A stretch of DNA of 35,179 nucleotides from Bacillota bacterium (lineage in GTDB: Bacteria > Bacillota > UBA4882 > UBA8346): positions 1 through 35,179 of the forward strand of contig JAEZJK010000039.1 of NCBI GenBank assembly GCA_023415835.1, written 5' to 3'. Positions 1 to 7,973 of this stretch are shown here, one piece after another. The notes beneath the pieces were generated by a model. It ran no database searches and had not been told where the DNA came from. It saw nothing but the letters and a program-made list of their open reading frames with translations. Position 1 is the stretch's first letter. Every line of letters starts with the position of its first letter. Both the position numbers and the translations under genes were made by a program.

Positions 1-2
1 TA

Positions 3-818
3 AAGAAGAGCGTGAAAATTCCCATATTCCTTCATACCCATTCCACCACCGGATTAGCCCCCATTACCTATACGAAAGCCATCGAAGCCGGATGTGACGG
101 TATCGATACTGCCATATCCTCTTTTTCCGGCGGCACCTCTCAGCCTGCTACGGAAATGCTTCACCATGCATTGCAGCAAATGGGCTATTCAACCGGACTG
201 GATGAAAAAGTTCTTAAGGAGATTAATGATTTCTTTAAACCGTTAAAAGCGCGATATATTTCATCGGGGTTGTTGGATGCTTTTGTAATGGGGACGGAAA
301 CCGATGCGCTGGTCTATCAGGTTCCCGGCGGCATGCTTTCAAATCTTATTGCCCAGCTTAAGGCGGAAAACGCCATTGATAAGCTGGAGGAAGTTCTGGC
401 TGAAACTCCTCGAGTGAGAAAGGATTTGGGTTATCCGCCGCTGGTTACCCCGATGAGCCAAATGGTTAGCGTCCAGGCGGCAGCGAATGTTCTTTCAGGC
501 GAACGTTATCGAAATATATCCAAAGAAGTAAAGTCATACTTGAAAGGTGAATACGGCCGGGCGCCCGGAGAAGTGAATGAAGAACTCATCCGGAAAGTGC
601 TGGGGGGCGAAAAACCGATCACTGGTCGGTTCGCGGATACCATGGCACCGGCTTTTGACGAGAATAAGGCGAAACTCGGGAGCTTAGCCCGGAATGATGA
701 AGATGTTCTTTCCTATATCGCTTTCCCCCAAATCGCCGAGAAATTTTTCAAAGCCCGGGAGGAGCGGGAGACCAGAACTGTCTCCTATACGATTGTCAAG
801 AAGGAGGCAGTCGGATGA
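3..818 (+). CDS. oadA: Oxaloacetate decarboxylase alpha-type carboxyltransferase subunit, 5'-truncated by window edge
   Basis: This is the C-terminal ~270 residues of a biotin-dependent carboxyltransferase of the oxaloacetate decarboxylase alpha / pyruvate carboxylase subunit B family. It moves CO2 from an oxo-acid to biotin. The frame stays open to the first base, so the apparent GTG at 12 is internal and the real start lies outside the window. Visible family signatures are LHTHSTTG, the KAIEAG..GIDTAISSFSGGTSQP stretch (end of the TIM barrel with metal-ligand histidines) and a PYC/OADA conserved domain ending near GRFADTMAP. There is no biotinyl domain at the C-terminus; a separate carrier gene follows two genes downstream. 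The stop overlaps the next start as ATGA, so the genes are probably translationally coupled. The substrate could be oxaloacetate or another oxo-acid; the operon supports a Na+-pumping decarboxylase. Confidence 0.9.
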   Translation, partial: KKSVKIPIFLHTHSTTGLAPITYTKAIEAGCDGIDTAISSFSGGTSQPATEMLHHALQQMGYSTGLDEKVLKEINDFFKPLKARYISSGLLDAFVMGTETDALVYQVPGGMLSNLIAQLKAENAIDKLEEVLAETPRVRKDLGYPPLVTPMSQMVSVQAAANVLSGERYRNISKEVKSYLKGEYGRAPGEVNEELIRKVLGGEKPITGRFADTMAPAFDENKAKLGSLARNDEDVLSYIAFPQIAEKFFKAREERETRTVSYTIVKKEAVG

Positions 819-1138
819 CTATCCAGGAAAGCCTCTTAGTCGCGGTTTTTTGCATGGTGATGGTCTTTGCCTTATTAGCCTGCGTTTTTATACTGGTAAA
901 AATATTATCCGTAGGAGTTGCCTTATTTTTTGGCTCCAACCGGAAAACGGTCGCGGCGGCGGTTGCGACCGAAATTGCTATCAACGGAGCCGACCAGGGG
1001 ATTTTCTCAGCGGGAACGATCAAACTCAAACAAGTTGATGAACCTACAGCCGCTATGCTAATGGCGATTGTGAGCGACGAATCCGGTATTCCCTTAGAAG
1101 AGCTATGTTTCAAGTCCATTAAATTAATTAAAGAGTAG
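815..1138 (+). CDS. oadG: OadG-family gamma/delta subunit of Na+-translocating decarboxylase
   Basis: Small 107-residue membrane-anchored subunit. One hydrophobic helix spans about residues 8-38, followed by a short soluble tail with an EPTAAMLMAIVSDESG segment typical of this subunit in Bacillota. In the family it holds the carboxyltransferase and carrier against the membrane beta subunit. The start overlaps the stop of the upstream alpha subunit by 4 bp, with GGAGG about 8 bases upstream. The product is named mainly from size, topology and operon position, because these subunits are poorly conserved. Confidence 0.8.
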   Translation: MTIQESLLVAVFCMVMVFALLACVFILVKILSVGVALFFGSNRKTVAAAVATEIAINGADQGIFSAGTIKLKQVDEPTAAMLMAIVSDESGIPLEELCFKSIKLIKE

Positions 1139-1149
1139 GAGTGAAGGCC

Positions 1150-1530
1150 ATGATCTATCTAGTTAAACTCAATAACAAAGAGTATGAAGTAGAGGTGGAG
1201 CAAGGCAAGGCAAATATCATTAGCACAACGGAAATCAACGCGCCGGTTCCCACCGTCGCCGCCGCTCCGCCACCAGTGGCCATCGCCGCCCCAGGCGCAC
1301 CGGTTGTCGCCAAGGGAAGCCAAGTCATTAATGCGCCAATGCCAGGGACAATCCTCGATATCAAGGTCCAACCCGGAAAAAGAGTTAACAAAGGTGAAAT
1401 CCTGCTCGTTTTTGAGGCGATGAAAATGGAAAACGAAGTGGTTGCTCCCGACGATGGCGTTATCGCACAGGTGTTGGTGGCTAAAGGAGCGTCCATAACT
1501 ACTGGTGACGCGCTGATCGCTATGGAATAA
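1150..1530 (+). CDS. Biotin carboxyl carrier protein of decarboxylase complex
   Basis: Carries the CO2-biotin arm between the carboxyltransferase and the membrane decarboxylase. An N-terminal beta-rich segment (MIYLVKLNNKEYEVEV) is followed by an Ala/Pro-rich flexible linker at about residues 30-58. A C-terminal biotinyl domain carries the EAMKMENEV motif, whose first Lys is the biotinylation site. I chose ATG 1150 over GTG 1141 because AGGAG ends 8 bases before 1150, which is ideal spacing. The gene lies 11 bp after oadG and is followed directly by the beta subunit. It could equally be called the gamma subunit of a methylmalonyl-CoA-type complex; the biotin role is secure. Confidence 0.9.
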   Translation: MIYLVKLNNKEYEVEVEQGKANIISTTEINAPVPTVAAAPPPVAIAAPGAPVVAKGSQVINAPMPGTILDIKVQPGKRVNKGEILLVFEAMKMENEVVAPDDGVIAQVLVAKGASITTGDALIAME

Positions 1531-1542
1531 AGGAGGGTAATC

Positions 1543-2679
1543 ATGTTTAGCGATGCTTTAAGAACCATCTGGGAGACTTCGGGTTTTGCCTTTTTAACCT
1601 GGCAGCATCTGGTGATGATTGTAGTAGCTTGTATTCTACTTTATCTGGCTATTGTCAAAAAATTTGAACCCCTACTGCTGTTGCCCATTGCCTTTGGGGT
1701 ATTGATGTCGAATTTGCCATTAACCGGTTTGATGGCGGAGCCGCCCAGTTCTTCCGAGGCTGGGGGGTTGCTTTATTATTTGTATTTAGGCGTTAAAAAA
1801 GGAATTTATCCGTCCCTCATTTTTCTCGGGATCGGGGCGATGACTGATTTCGGACCGTTGATTGCCAGGCCTTCCAGCTTGTTTCTGGGCGCTGCCGCTC
1901 AGTTGGGAATCGCGGTCGCTTATGTGATTGCGACAGTATTGGGATTTACCCCTCAAGAGGCGTCATCCATCGGTATTATCGGCGGCGCGGACGGCCCTAC
2001 CGCGATTTATTTAACCTCAAAGCTTGCGCCACATCTGCTTCCGGCGATCGCGATTGCCGCGTATTCCTATATGGCTTTGATCCCATTGATACAGCCTCCG
2101 CTGATGCGGATGCTCACCACCAAGAAAGAACGCGAAGTCAAAATGACCCAGTTGCGTGAAGTATCAAAGCTGGAGAAAATATGTTTTCCGGTTGGGGTTA
2201 CCATCTTTTGCGTACTTTTATTGCCGTCAGTAGCGCCGCTTATTGGCATGCTAATGCTGGGCAATCTATTTAAAGAGTCCGGTGTGGTGGAACGTTTATC
2301 GAGTACTGTGCAAAATGCGTTGATTAATATCGTTACAATTTTTCTGGGTGTTACGGTTGGCGCTACCGCTGTAGCGGAAAATTTTTTAAGACCGGAGACT
2401 CTAAAAATTATCGCACTAGGACTGCTGGCTTTCATATTCAGCACCATCGGCGGGTTGCTTTTCGGAAAACTTATGTGCTGGATATCCGGTGGAAAAATCA
2501 ATCCTTTGATCGGTTCGGCGGGAGTATCCGCGGTTCCGATGGCGGCGCGGGTATCTCAAGTGGAAGGACAAAGGGCTAATCCTTCAAACTTTTTGCTCAT
2601 GCACGCAATGGGGCCGAATGTGGCTGGTGTAATAGGCTCGGCCGTCGCTGCAGGTATCTTGCTGTCGCTCTTCGGATAA
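1543..2679 (+). CDS. oadB: Na+-translocating decarboxylase beta subunit
   Basis: Polytopic membrane protein of 378 residues that decarboxylates carboxybiotin and exports Na+. It has about ten hydrophobic segments. The family motif GGADGPT, at about residues 147-153, contains the conserved Asp implicated in Na+ binding and transport. The later motif GSAGVSAVPMAARV and the C-terminal HAMGPNVAGVIGSA are also characteristic. The start has a strong AGGAGGG about 6 bases upstream, and the gene follows the biotin carrier after 12 bp. It is the last gene of the operon; no convincing terminator follows, only a weak 5-bp hairpin near 2740. Confidence 0.93.
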   Translation: MFSDALRTIWETSGFAFLTWQHLVMIVVACILLYLAIVKKFEPLLLLPIAFGVLMSNLPLTGLMAEPPSSSEAGGLLYYLYLGVKKGIYPSLIFLGIGAMTDFGPLIARPSSLFLGAAAQLGIAVAYVIATVLGFTPQEASSIGIIGGADGPTAIYLTSKLAPHLLPAIAIAAYSYMALIPLIQPPLMRMLTTKKEREVKMTQLREVSKLEKICFPVGVTIFCVLLLPSVAPLIGMLMLGNLFKESGVVERLSSTVQNALINIVTIFLGVTVGATAVAENFLRPETLKIIALGLLAFIFSTIGGLLFGKLMCWISGGKINPLIGSAGVSAVPMAARVSQVEGQRANPSNFLLMHAMGPNVAGVIGSAVAAGILLSLFG

Positions 2680-2819
2680 GCGATAAATTTGCTATAAGTA
2701 ACGCCTTATTCGAGTTTCATGATTTACAAAAAACGTTAAAGAGTTCATTAATGAAGAACTGTCGTCGATCCCCTATCCATTACGGGGGTATAAGTAGAAA
2801 TTTTGGAGTTCAATTCTTT

Positions 2820-2907
2820 ATTAGGGTCAATGATTAATTTGAATGTTATATATTTAGGGAAAATATAGTAGAGTTTTTGCCCTAGGGGATAGGGGGCTGA
2901 CCCTAAT
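2820..2907. repeat. 10-bp perfect inverted repeat, part of a crossed pair
   Basis: ATTAGGGTCA at 2820-2829 is the exact reverse complement of TGACCCTAAT at 2898-2907. A second pair, CCCCTATCC at 2770-2778 and GGATAGGGG at 2887-2895, crosses it. The arm order is the one expected of a pseudoknot or of overlapping decayed element ends. Confidence 0.6.
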
Positions 2908-2972
2908 TTTCTCTAACAAACAGCTATCACAAACCAACCGTTAATAAGGATCTTCAAGTTAATTTGTTTTAC

Positions 2973-3002
2973 TTGACGTTTTTCCAAAAAAAATGTTAAA
3001 AT
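2973..3002 (+). promoter_or_regulatory. Probable sigma-A promoter of lysA
   Basis: TTGACG (2973-2978) and TAAAAT (2997-3002) are separated by 18 bases, in an A/T-rich context, about 110 bp before the lysA start. The match is good but read by eye. Confidence 0.6.
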
Positions 3003-3030
3003 GAAACGAATTGGATTTTTGGAATTGTAA

Positions 3031-3068
3031 CCGGAACAAAGGGAATACCTTCTTCCGGGTCATTTTTT
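3031..3068 (+). terminator. Attenuator-like hairpin in lysA leader
   Basis: CCGGAA (3031-3036) pairs with TTCCGG (3053-3058), and inside it AAGG pairs with CCTT, giving about 10 bp with a small internal loop. Four bases later comes a run of six T. It lies between the lysA promoter and the ribosome binding site, so it could stop transcription in the leader. Only about 20 transcribed bases precede it, too few for a known lysine riboswitch. Confidence 0.45.
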
Positions 3069-3111
3069 ATTTAACAAGGAGACCAGACTCCAAGGAGGTT
3101 TATTCAAAATT

Positions 3112-4455
3112 ATGAAATTACGCGGAAATATGCGGGTGAATGCAACAGGCCATTTAGAGATCGGGGGCTGCGATACGGTTGATTTAGCGCGCGAATTTGG
3201 GACCCCATTATATGTATTAGATGAAGGGTTGGTACGTTCTCAGTGCCATGCTTATCGAGAGGGATTAGCCGCAGTTTACCCTGACTCAATGGTGATATAT
3301 GCCAGTAAAGCTTTGATGTCCATGGCTATAAGCCGGATTGTCGATGAGGAAGGGCTAGGGCTTGATGTTGTATCCGGCGGTGAACTTTACACCGCTTTCC
3401 AAGCGGGTTTCCCAATGGAAAAAGTATTTTTTCACGGTAACAACAAGTCTCCCGACGAATTACGGATGGCCTTGGAATACGGCGTGGGAATAATTGTGGT
3501 GGACAACCAATTCGAACTTGAAAATTTAAACGGTTTGGCGCTCCAAAAAGGGAAAAAGGCATCCGTATTATTCCGGTTGACTCCGGGTGTTGAAGCCCAT
3601 ACTCATTCCTATACCCAAACCGGCCAACAAGATTCCAAGTTCGGGCTGGGGATTCAAGATGGGGTTGCCCTCGAAGTGATTAACCATGCTTTAACCATGC
3701 CTGGAATCGAAGTCAAAGGAGTTCATTGCCATATCGGTTCGCAAATTTTCGATATTGAACCCTATAAACTTGCTGTCAAAGTAATGTTCGGATTTTTAGA
3801 GAACTTGAGGCGGTTAACCGGATTTGAGGCTGAGATCTTAGATATGGGTGGCGGGCTTGGGATTGTTTATCATGAAGGGGATCAGCCGGCGACCATTGAG
3901 TCTTGTGTGAAATTGATCGGCGGCGCGGTGAAAGAAGAAGCGCAAAGCCGCAATTATCCCCTTCCCAGATTAATTTTAGAACCTGGCCGGTCTTTGGTTG
4001 GTGAGGCAGGGACCACTTTATATACCATCGGAAGCATCAAAGAGCTTCCCGGAATCAGATGTTATATGGCAGTTAACGGCGGAATGGCTGACAATCCGAG
4101 GGTCGCCTTATATCAAGCAGAATATGAAGGATTGATCGCTAATAAAGCAGAGCAAAAACGGGATAAGTTAGTCACGGTTACCGGTAAATGTTGTGAATCA
4201 GGGGACATGTTGATCTGGGATATTTTAGTGGCTCCGCCGCAATCAGGGGATATTTTGGCGATCTTTTCGACGGGTGCTTACAATTATTCAATGGCAAGCA
4301 ATTATAACCGGTTACCGAGGCCGGCCATGATTTCGGTCCTAAATGGTCATCCGGATTTAATCGTGGCTCGTGAAACTTATCAGGATTTGATTTCGTTAGA
4401 TCGAATACCAGCCCGGCTTCAAAAACTTTCGGCCGTTTCCAATAACCGTTTTTGA
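3112..4455 (+). CDS. lysA: Diaminopimelate decarboxylase
   Basis: PLP enzyme that makes L-lysine from meso-diaminopimelate, the last step of lysine synthesis. The 447 residues have the fold type III (alanine-racemase-like) motifs in order. These are YASKAL with the PLP-binding Lys near 66, HIGSQ (207-211), the glycine-rich phosphate site MGGGLG (245-250), EPGRSL (290-295), CESGD with the active-site Cys (361-365), and the C-terminal GAYNYSMASNYN. AAGGAGG lies 13 bases before ATG 3112, rather far. An in-frame ATG at 3130 is an alternative but would be even further. The gene is preceded by its own promoter and a possible attenuator. Confidence 0.95.
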   Translation: MKLRGNMRVNATGHLEIGGCDTVDLAREFGTPLYVLDEGLVRSQCHAYREGLAAVYPDSMVIYASKALMSMAISRIVDEEGLGLDVVSGGELYTAFQAGFPMEKVFFHGNNKSPDELRMALEYGVGIIVVDNQFELENLNGLALQKGKKASVLFRLTPGVEAHTHSYTQTGQQDSKFGLGIQDGVALEVINHALTMPGIEVKGVHCHIGSQIFDIEPYKLAVKVMFGFLENLRRLTGFEAEILDMGGGLGIVYHEGDQPATIESCVKLIGGAVKEEAQSRNYPLPRLILEPGRSLVGEAGTTLYTIGSIKELPGIRCYMAVNGGMADNPRVALYQAEYEGLIANKAEQKRDKLVTVTGKCCESGDMLIWDILVAPPQSGDILAIFSTGAYNYSMASNYNRLPRPAMISVLNGHPDLIVARETYQDLISLDRIPARLQKLSAVSNNRF

Positions 4456-4592
4456 AAGTTTTTCCACTTTGGGGCATTTAGGGAAGGAAAAATATTCGAA
4501 GTGACGAATAATTAATAAGTTACCTAAAAATAGGTTCCGGTAGCCCGAATATATCAATTTTATTTTTGACGAGGTGTTTTCCAGTTGGGATA

Positions 4593-5108
4593 TTGAAAAG
4601 AATTTTTAGTGGGTGGATATCAGTGATTAGTAAAGAAGAACAAAAAATAATCGACGATTATCTTGACGACGCCGGTAAATTTCTCTTTTCGCAGATGAGT
4701 AAAATTGACCAACATCATTCCCTGTCAGTAGCCCAGGCTATTCTTACTCAAGCTGCTTACTTACGAGGAGTAAAGATCAAAGCGTTAGTTAAGGCCTCCT
4801 TATTACATGACATTGGTAAGGTTGAAGGCGACTTCAACCTGATCAGCAGGTTATTTGTGGGAGTGATTCGTAGGGTTAAGCCAACCCTGCGTGGTAAATT
4901 GGCCATTACCAACCCTAAGACCAGATGGGAAAAGATAAAATATGGCTGCTACGTGGATCTGGTTCATCCAGCCCGAGGGGCTCATATGGCTAAAATTTTC
5001 GGAATTGAACCGACGGTGGTTGAGATGATCAGGCGGCACCACGATCCTCCTCATGAAGGCCAAAGTCCGGAATTGACTTGGTTACAGACAGCGGATAGCC
5101 GTAATTAG
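4593..5108 (+). CDS. HD-domain phosphohydrolase-like protein
   Basis: Soluble protein of about 171 residues with a metal-dependent HD phosphohydrolase fold. An early His lies in DQHHSLSVAQ, the HD pair in LLHDIGK, and later histidines in RRHHDPP. The substrate cannot be told from sequence. The start is uncertain. The frame is open from TTG 4566. TTG 4593 gives the hydrophobic N-terminus MLKRIFSGW, and GTG 4624 (ISKEEQ) is also possible. The only SD-like GAGGTG is 16 bases before 4593. I chose 4593 because related HD proteins begin with a similar short amphipathic segment. The stop codon touches a structured repeat. Confidence 0.75.
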   Translation: MKRIFSGWISVISKEEQKIIDDYLDDAGKFLFSQMSKIDQHHSLSVAQAILTQAAYLRGVKIKALVKASLLHDIGKVEGDFNLISRLFVGVIRRVKPTLRGKLAITNPKTRWEKIKYGCYVDLVHPARGAHMAKIFGIEPTVVEMIRRHHDPPHEGQSPELTWLQTADSRN

Positions 5109-5184
5109 ATAGCCGTCTACGTCAATATCCGATTGACTCAAGCAAATTAATGAAAATGATGACGTGGATCCACAGGTAGTTGCC
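5107..5184 (+). repeat. Dispersed structured repeat, copy A
   Basis: This ~78-bp segment is clearly similar to 11229-11306 behind xerD. Shared blocks include ACGTCAA, TCCG, TTGAC, AATGA, TGGATC and GTAGTTG in the same order. Both copies can form a GTCAA / TTGAC hairpin with a 7-base loop (here 5121-5125 with 5133-5137). The loop shares TCCG, which could pair with the downstream GGA. Both copies begin at a stop codon. Confidence 0.65.
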
Positions 5185-5232
5185 GCCACGGCTTAGCGAC
5201 AATAGCCGAAGTATTTCTAGGTAGGGTTGGAA

Positions 5233-5976
5233 ATGGATTATGAAATCAAATTAGATGTTTTTCAGGGACCTCTGGACTTACTCCTTCATTTAATCGAAAA
5301 AGAAGAGGTTGATATTTATAATATTCCAATTGCGATTATAACCGAAAAATATTTAGATTATCTACAAACGCTACAAATGCTTAATTTAGAGGTAGTTGGC
5401 GATTTTTTAGTAATGGCTGCTACTTTGATGCAGATCAAAGTAAAAATGTTGCTCCCCCAGAGCACCTTTGATTCCGAAGAAACTACTGAAGATGGTGAAG
5501 ACCCCCGCTGGGAGCTTGCTCAAAAATTAATTGAATATAAAAAGATTAAAGAAGCTTCACTCAGCTTACAAAAGTTAGAGAATAACCAGTCTTTGGTTTA
5601 TACCCGAAGCGGTGGCGAGTTTGCTGATAAAAAAATCACTGCGGCGGTTGATCCACTTAAGGATCTTTCGGTTTGGGATTTGGTTGACGCCTTTAAAGTT
5701 ATTTTGGAAAGCCTTGAAGAAAAACCGATTAAATCCATTCCTAAACAAGAAATTTCCATCAAACAACGAATGACCGAAATTATGGACCTAGTAAGTGAAA
5801 AAGGGGAAATGCTATTTCAAAAAGTATTTTTCGAAGTAAAAACCAAATTAGGCCTAATCACATGTTTTTTAGCGGTCTTGGAACTGATTCGGCTGCGCAA
5901 GATATCTGCGTCACAAACATTGATCTTCGGTGAGATTATGCTTTCAATCCCTGAAAAGGTGAGTAATACAGCATGA
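5233..5976 (+). CDS. scpA: Segregation and condensation protein A (kleisin)
   Basis: Kleisin subunit of the bacterial SMC condensin; it bridges the SMC heads and is bound by ScpB. The N-terminal signature FQGPLDLLLHLIEKEEVDIYNIPI is followed by the ITEKYLDYL and LNLEVVGDFLVMAATLMQIK helices. A C-terminal winged helix (FLAVLELIRLRKI) closes the 247 residues, which is normal for the family. I prefer ATG 5233 over TTG 5227 because the GGTAGGG element is too close to 5227. The stop overlaps scpB by 4 bp (ATGA), so the two are co-translated. Confidence 0.95.
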   Translation: MDYEIKLDVFQGPLDLLLHLIEKEEVDIYNIPIAIITEKYLDYLQTLQMLNLEVVGDFLVMAATLMQIKVKMLLPQSTFDSEETTEDGEDPRWELAQKLIEYKKIKEASLSLQKLENNQSLVYTRSGGEFADKKITAAVDPLKDLSVWDLVDAFKVILESLEEKPIKSIPKQEISIKQRMTEIMDLVSEKGEMLFQKVFFEVKTKLGLITCFLAVLELIRLRKISASQTLIFGEIMLSIPEKVSNTA

Positions 5977-6554
5977 ACCTAATAATGGCCCGGGCAATTA
6001 TTGAATCATTGATCTTTGCATCATCGGAACCAATTACCGGCAAAACCATTGCGGAAATTGTCGGTATTGGCGAACATACCGTCAAACAAATCATCTCCGA
6101 CTTGATCGAAGAATACCAACATCATAAACGGGGTATTCAAATTCACGAAGTGGCGAACGGTTATCAATTTTGCACTCATCCTGAGTGCGCTTCATTTATT
6201 GATAAACTTCAAAAAGTCCCGCGCAATGTCGGCTTATCACAAGCGGCAATTGAAACTTTAGCGATTGTAGCCTACAAACAACCAATTACTAAAGCCGAGG
6301 TTGAGGCATTGCGTGGAGTAAGTGTGGAAAGCGCAATTACAACATTGGCCGATAAGGGCTTAATTGAAGAAGCCGGCCGTAAGGACAGCCCGGGGCGGCC
6401 GATTATGTACCGCACCACTAAACAATTTTTAAAATACTTTGGGCTCAATGATTTAACTGAATTGCCAAAAATTCCGGAGTGGATCGGCTCAAAAGACACT
6501 CCCAACTTAGAATCGGAAATGGTGGAGGCTGAAATTGATGTGGGAATTAATTAA
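5973..6554 (+). CDS. scpB: Segregation and condensation protein B
   Basis: Winged-helix dimer that joins ScpA and SMC in chromosome condensation and segregation. The 193 residues contain the usual markers: IIESLIFASSEPIT at the N-terminus, LSQAAIETLAIVAYKQPITKAEVEALRGV in the middle and KGLIEEAGRKDSPGRPIMYRTT, then LKYFGLNDLTELP. The gene overlaps scpA by 4 bp and the next gene by 17 bp, so the three form one translational unit. Confidence 0.95.
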   Translation: MNLIMARAIIESLIFASSEPITGKTIAEIVGIGEHTVKQIISDLIEEYQHHKRGIQIHEVANGYQFCTHPECASFIDKLQKVPRNVGLSQAAIETLAIVAYKQPITKAEVEALRGVSVESAITTLADKGLIEEAGRKDSPGRPIMYRTTKQFLKYFGLNDLTELPKIPEWIGSKDTPNLESEMVEAEIDVGIN

Positions 6555-6846
6555 GAAATGGATAAAATGGCAACCTACCAGAGACAATAATTATTATTTC
6601 GGATTATTTCTCTTACAAATTGGAATCCTCTCAATCTTCTGGTATTTGAAATTTGACGCTTTTGAGCCTTTGGCGTTTTTAATCACCTTTTTAATCTGCG
6701 GTTGGGGATTTGTACTGTTATGGAAGAGCGATAATGATTTACGTTTCAAAGAATCCCAGGCCCGTATCGCTAAATTGGAGCGAGAACTGCTCTATGCTAA
6801 GCTGATGCTGACCCCGCCCCATCTTCTGAAACGGAATAGAAAGTAG
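6538..6846 (+). CDS. Small membrane protein with C-terminal coiled coil, unknown function
   Basis: The 102-residue product starts at ATG 6538, with GGAGG about 10 bases upstream inside scpB. A short basic N-terminus is followed by two hydrophobic helices (about residues 20-37 and 43-61). A charged heptad-like tail (SQARIAKLERELLYAKLML) probably forms a short coiled coil on the cytoplasmic side. I do not recognise a family. It is translationally coupled to scpB and close to the following DUF3866 gene. Confidence 0.7.
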   Translation: MWELIKKWIKWQPTRDNNYYFGLFLLQIGILSIFWYLKFDAFEPLAFLITFLICGWGFVLLWKSDNDLRFKESQARIAKLERELLYAKLMLTPPHLLKRNRK

Positions 6847-6856
6847 CCAACCTAAA

Positions 6857-7969
6857 ATGCTTTTAGTTGCTAAAGGCCAAGTCTTGGCCGTTCTTCAAGA
6901 GAACCCCGAGATTCAAGAACTTTTGGTTCAAGTGGAAGGCTGTCCGTTGCCGGAGAAAGCTTACAATTATCTTGGGCTTAACCGTAAATTAGCAGTTAAC
7001 GATCTAATAAAGATGAATACCACTGCTGTTGGGTTAGGTTTGGGAACGGGCGGGCGCCATTTTGTGATTCCCGAATCTTTCGGGAACCATACTGAACCTG
7101 ATGGGCATATTATGAAATTACGATATACTCCGTGGCAATTTTCGGTACTGGCGGCTGAAGAAGCTGCCAGTCCTTTTCATGGCGGGTTGGCCGAGGCAAC
7201 CTCGTTGGAAGGCACGCCAGTAGTAGCCGCCTCTTTACATAGTATGCTTCCCGGTGTTATTCTCGGCTTTAGGAGCTGTTTGAATTATACCCCAAAAATC
7301 GCTTATATAATGACCGATGCGGCCGCATTACCGATCGCCCTCAGCGGATTGGTACGGGACTTAAAAGCGAGAAAACTATTGGATCTGACTGTTACTGCCG
7401 GTCAAGCCTTTGGCGGCGACTTGGAGGCGGTCAGTATACCTTCGGCCTTATTGACAGCATACCAAGGGATAAAACCGGATTTGATCATTGTTGCCCTTGG
7501 TCCCGGTATTGTCGGCACCGGAACCAAACTCGGTTTTAGCGGGATTGAACAATCCTGGATCCTGGATTTGACAACACGTCTTGGCGGAATACCGGTGGCT
7601 GCGCCCCGGGTAAGTTTCGCCGATTTACGGGAACGGCACCGTGGCATTAGCCACCATACTCTGACTATCCTTGATTTGGCCAATCATCCGGCGTTAATCG
7701 GGTTATCCGGGGAAATGCCCAGCGAACAATTGGAAACAGTAAAATCCCTCATTATAAAGAATAATTTGATGGATAGGCACCGCTGGTATCTGATAAACGG
7801 CATTAGCGACCCTTTAGGCCTTTTCAAAGAATATGATCTTAAGGTGACAACCATGGGACGGGGGATCGATAACGACCCTTGGTTTTTCCGGCATACGGTA
7901 CTAGCGGGGATTTTAGCCGGTATGGCCTGGACCAACCGATTAGATTCGTTAACTGGATTAATGGAGTAA
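6857..7969 (+). CDS. DUF3866 family protein
   Basis: Soluble 370-residue protein of the uncharacterised DUF3866 family, recognised from the phrases MNTTAVGLGLGTGGRHFV, GHIMKLRYTPWQ and GGLAEATSLEGTPVVAASLHSMLPGV, and from GGDLEAVSIPSALLTA. The family is common in spore-forming Bacillota and often sits near scpAB, Nudix, spoIIM and xerD genes, as here. No catalytic residues are established. Gly-rich stretches such as ALGPGIVGTGTKLGFSG suggest a small-molecule-binding fold, but that is inference. No good SD is seen before ATG 6857, so translation may be coupled to the gene 10 bp upstream. Confidence 0.85.
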   Translation: MLLVAKGQVLAVLQENPEIQELLVQVEGCPLPEKAYNYLGLNRKLAVNDLIKMNTTAVGLGLGTGGRHFVIPESFGNHTEPDGHIMKLRYTPWQFSVLAAEEAASPFHGGLAEATSLEGTPVVAASLHSMLPGVILGFRSCLNYTPKIAYIMTDAAALPIALSGLVRDLKARKLLDLTVTAGQAFGGDLEAVSIPSALLTAYQGIKPDLIIVALGPGIVGTGTKLGFSGIEQSWILDLTTRLGGIPVAAPRVSFADLRERHRGISHHTLTILDLANHPALIGLSGEMPSEQLETVKSLIIKNNLMDRHRWYLINGISDPLGLFKEYDLKVTTMGRGIDNDPWFFRHTVLAGILAGMAWTNRLDSLTGLME

Positions 7970-7973
7970 ATCA

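Larger units (their letters stand above)
2680..3111 (+). other. Intergenic region with crossed inverted repeats and lysA leader
   Basis: This 432-bp stretch has no supported gene; a 28-codon ATG frame near 2750 has no ribosome binding site. It contains two inverted repeat pairs whose arms interleave: 2770-2778 with 2887-2895, and 2820-2829 with 2898-2907. These are followed by the lysA promoter and an attenuator-like hairpin, listed separately. Confidence 0.6.

Noticed and set aside
12..14. GTG as the true start of the first gene
   Set aside because: The frame is open to the window edge and the first residues are mid-domain of the carboxyltransferase.
2067..2501. 144-codon minus-strand frame
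   Set aside because: Shadow of oadB; the plus strand carries the conserved membrane subunit.
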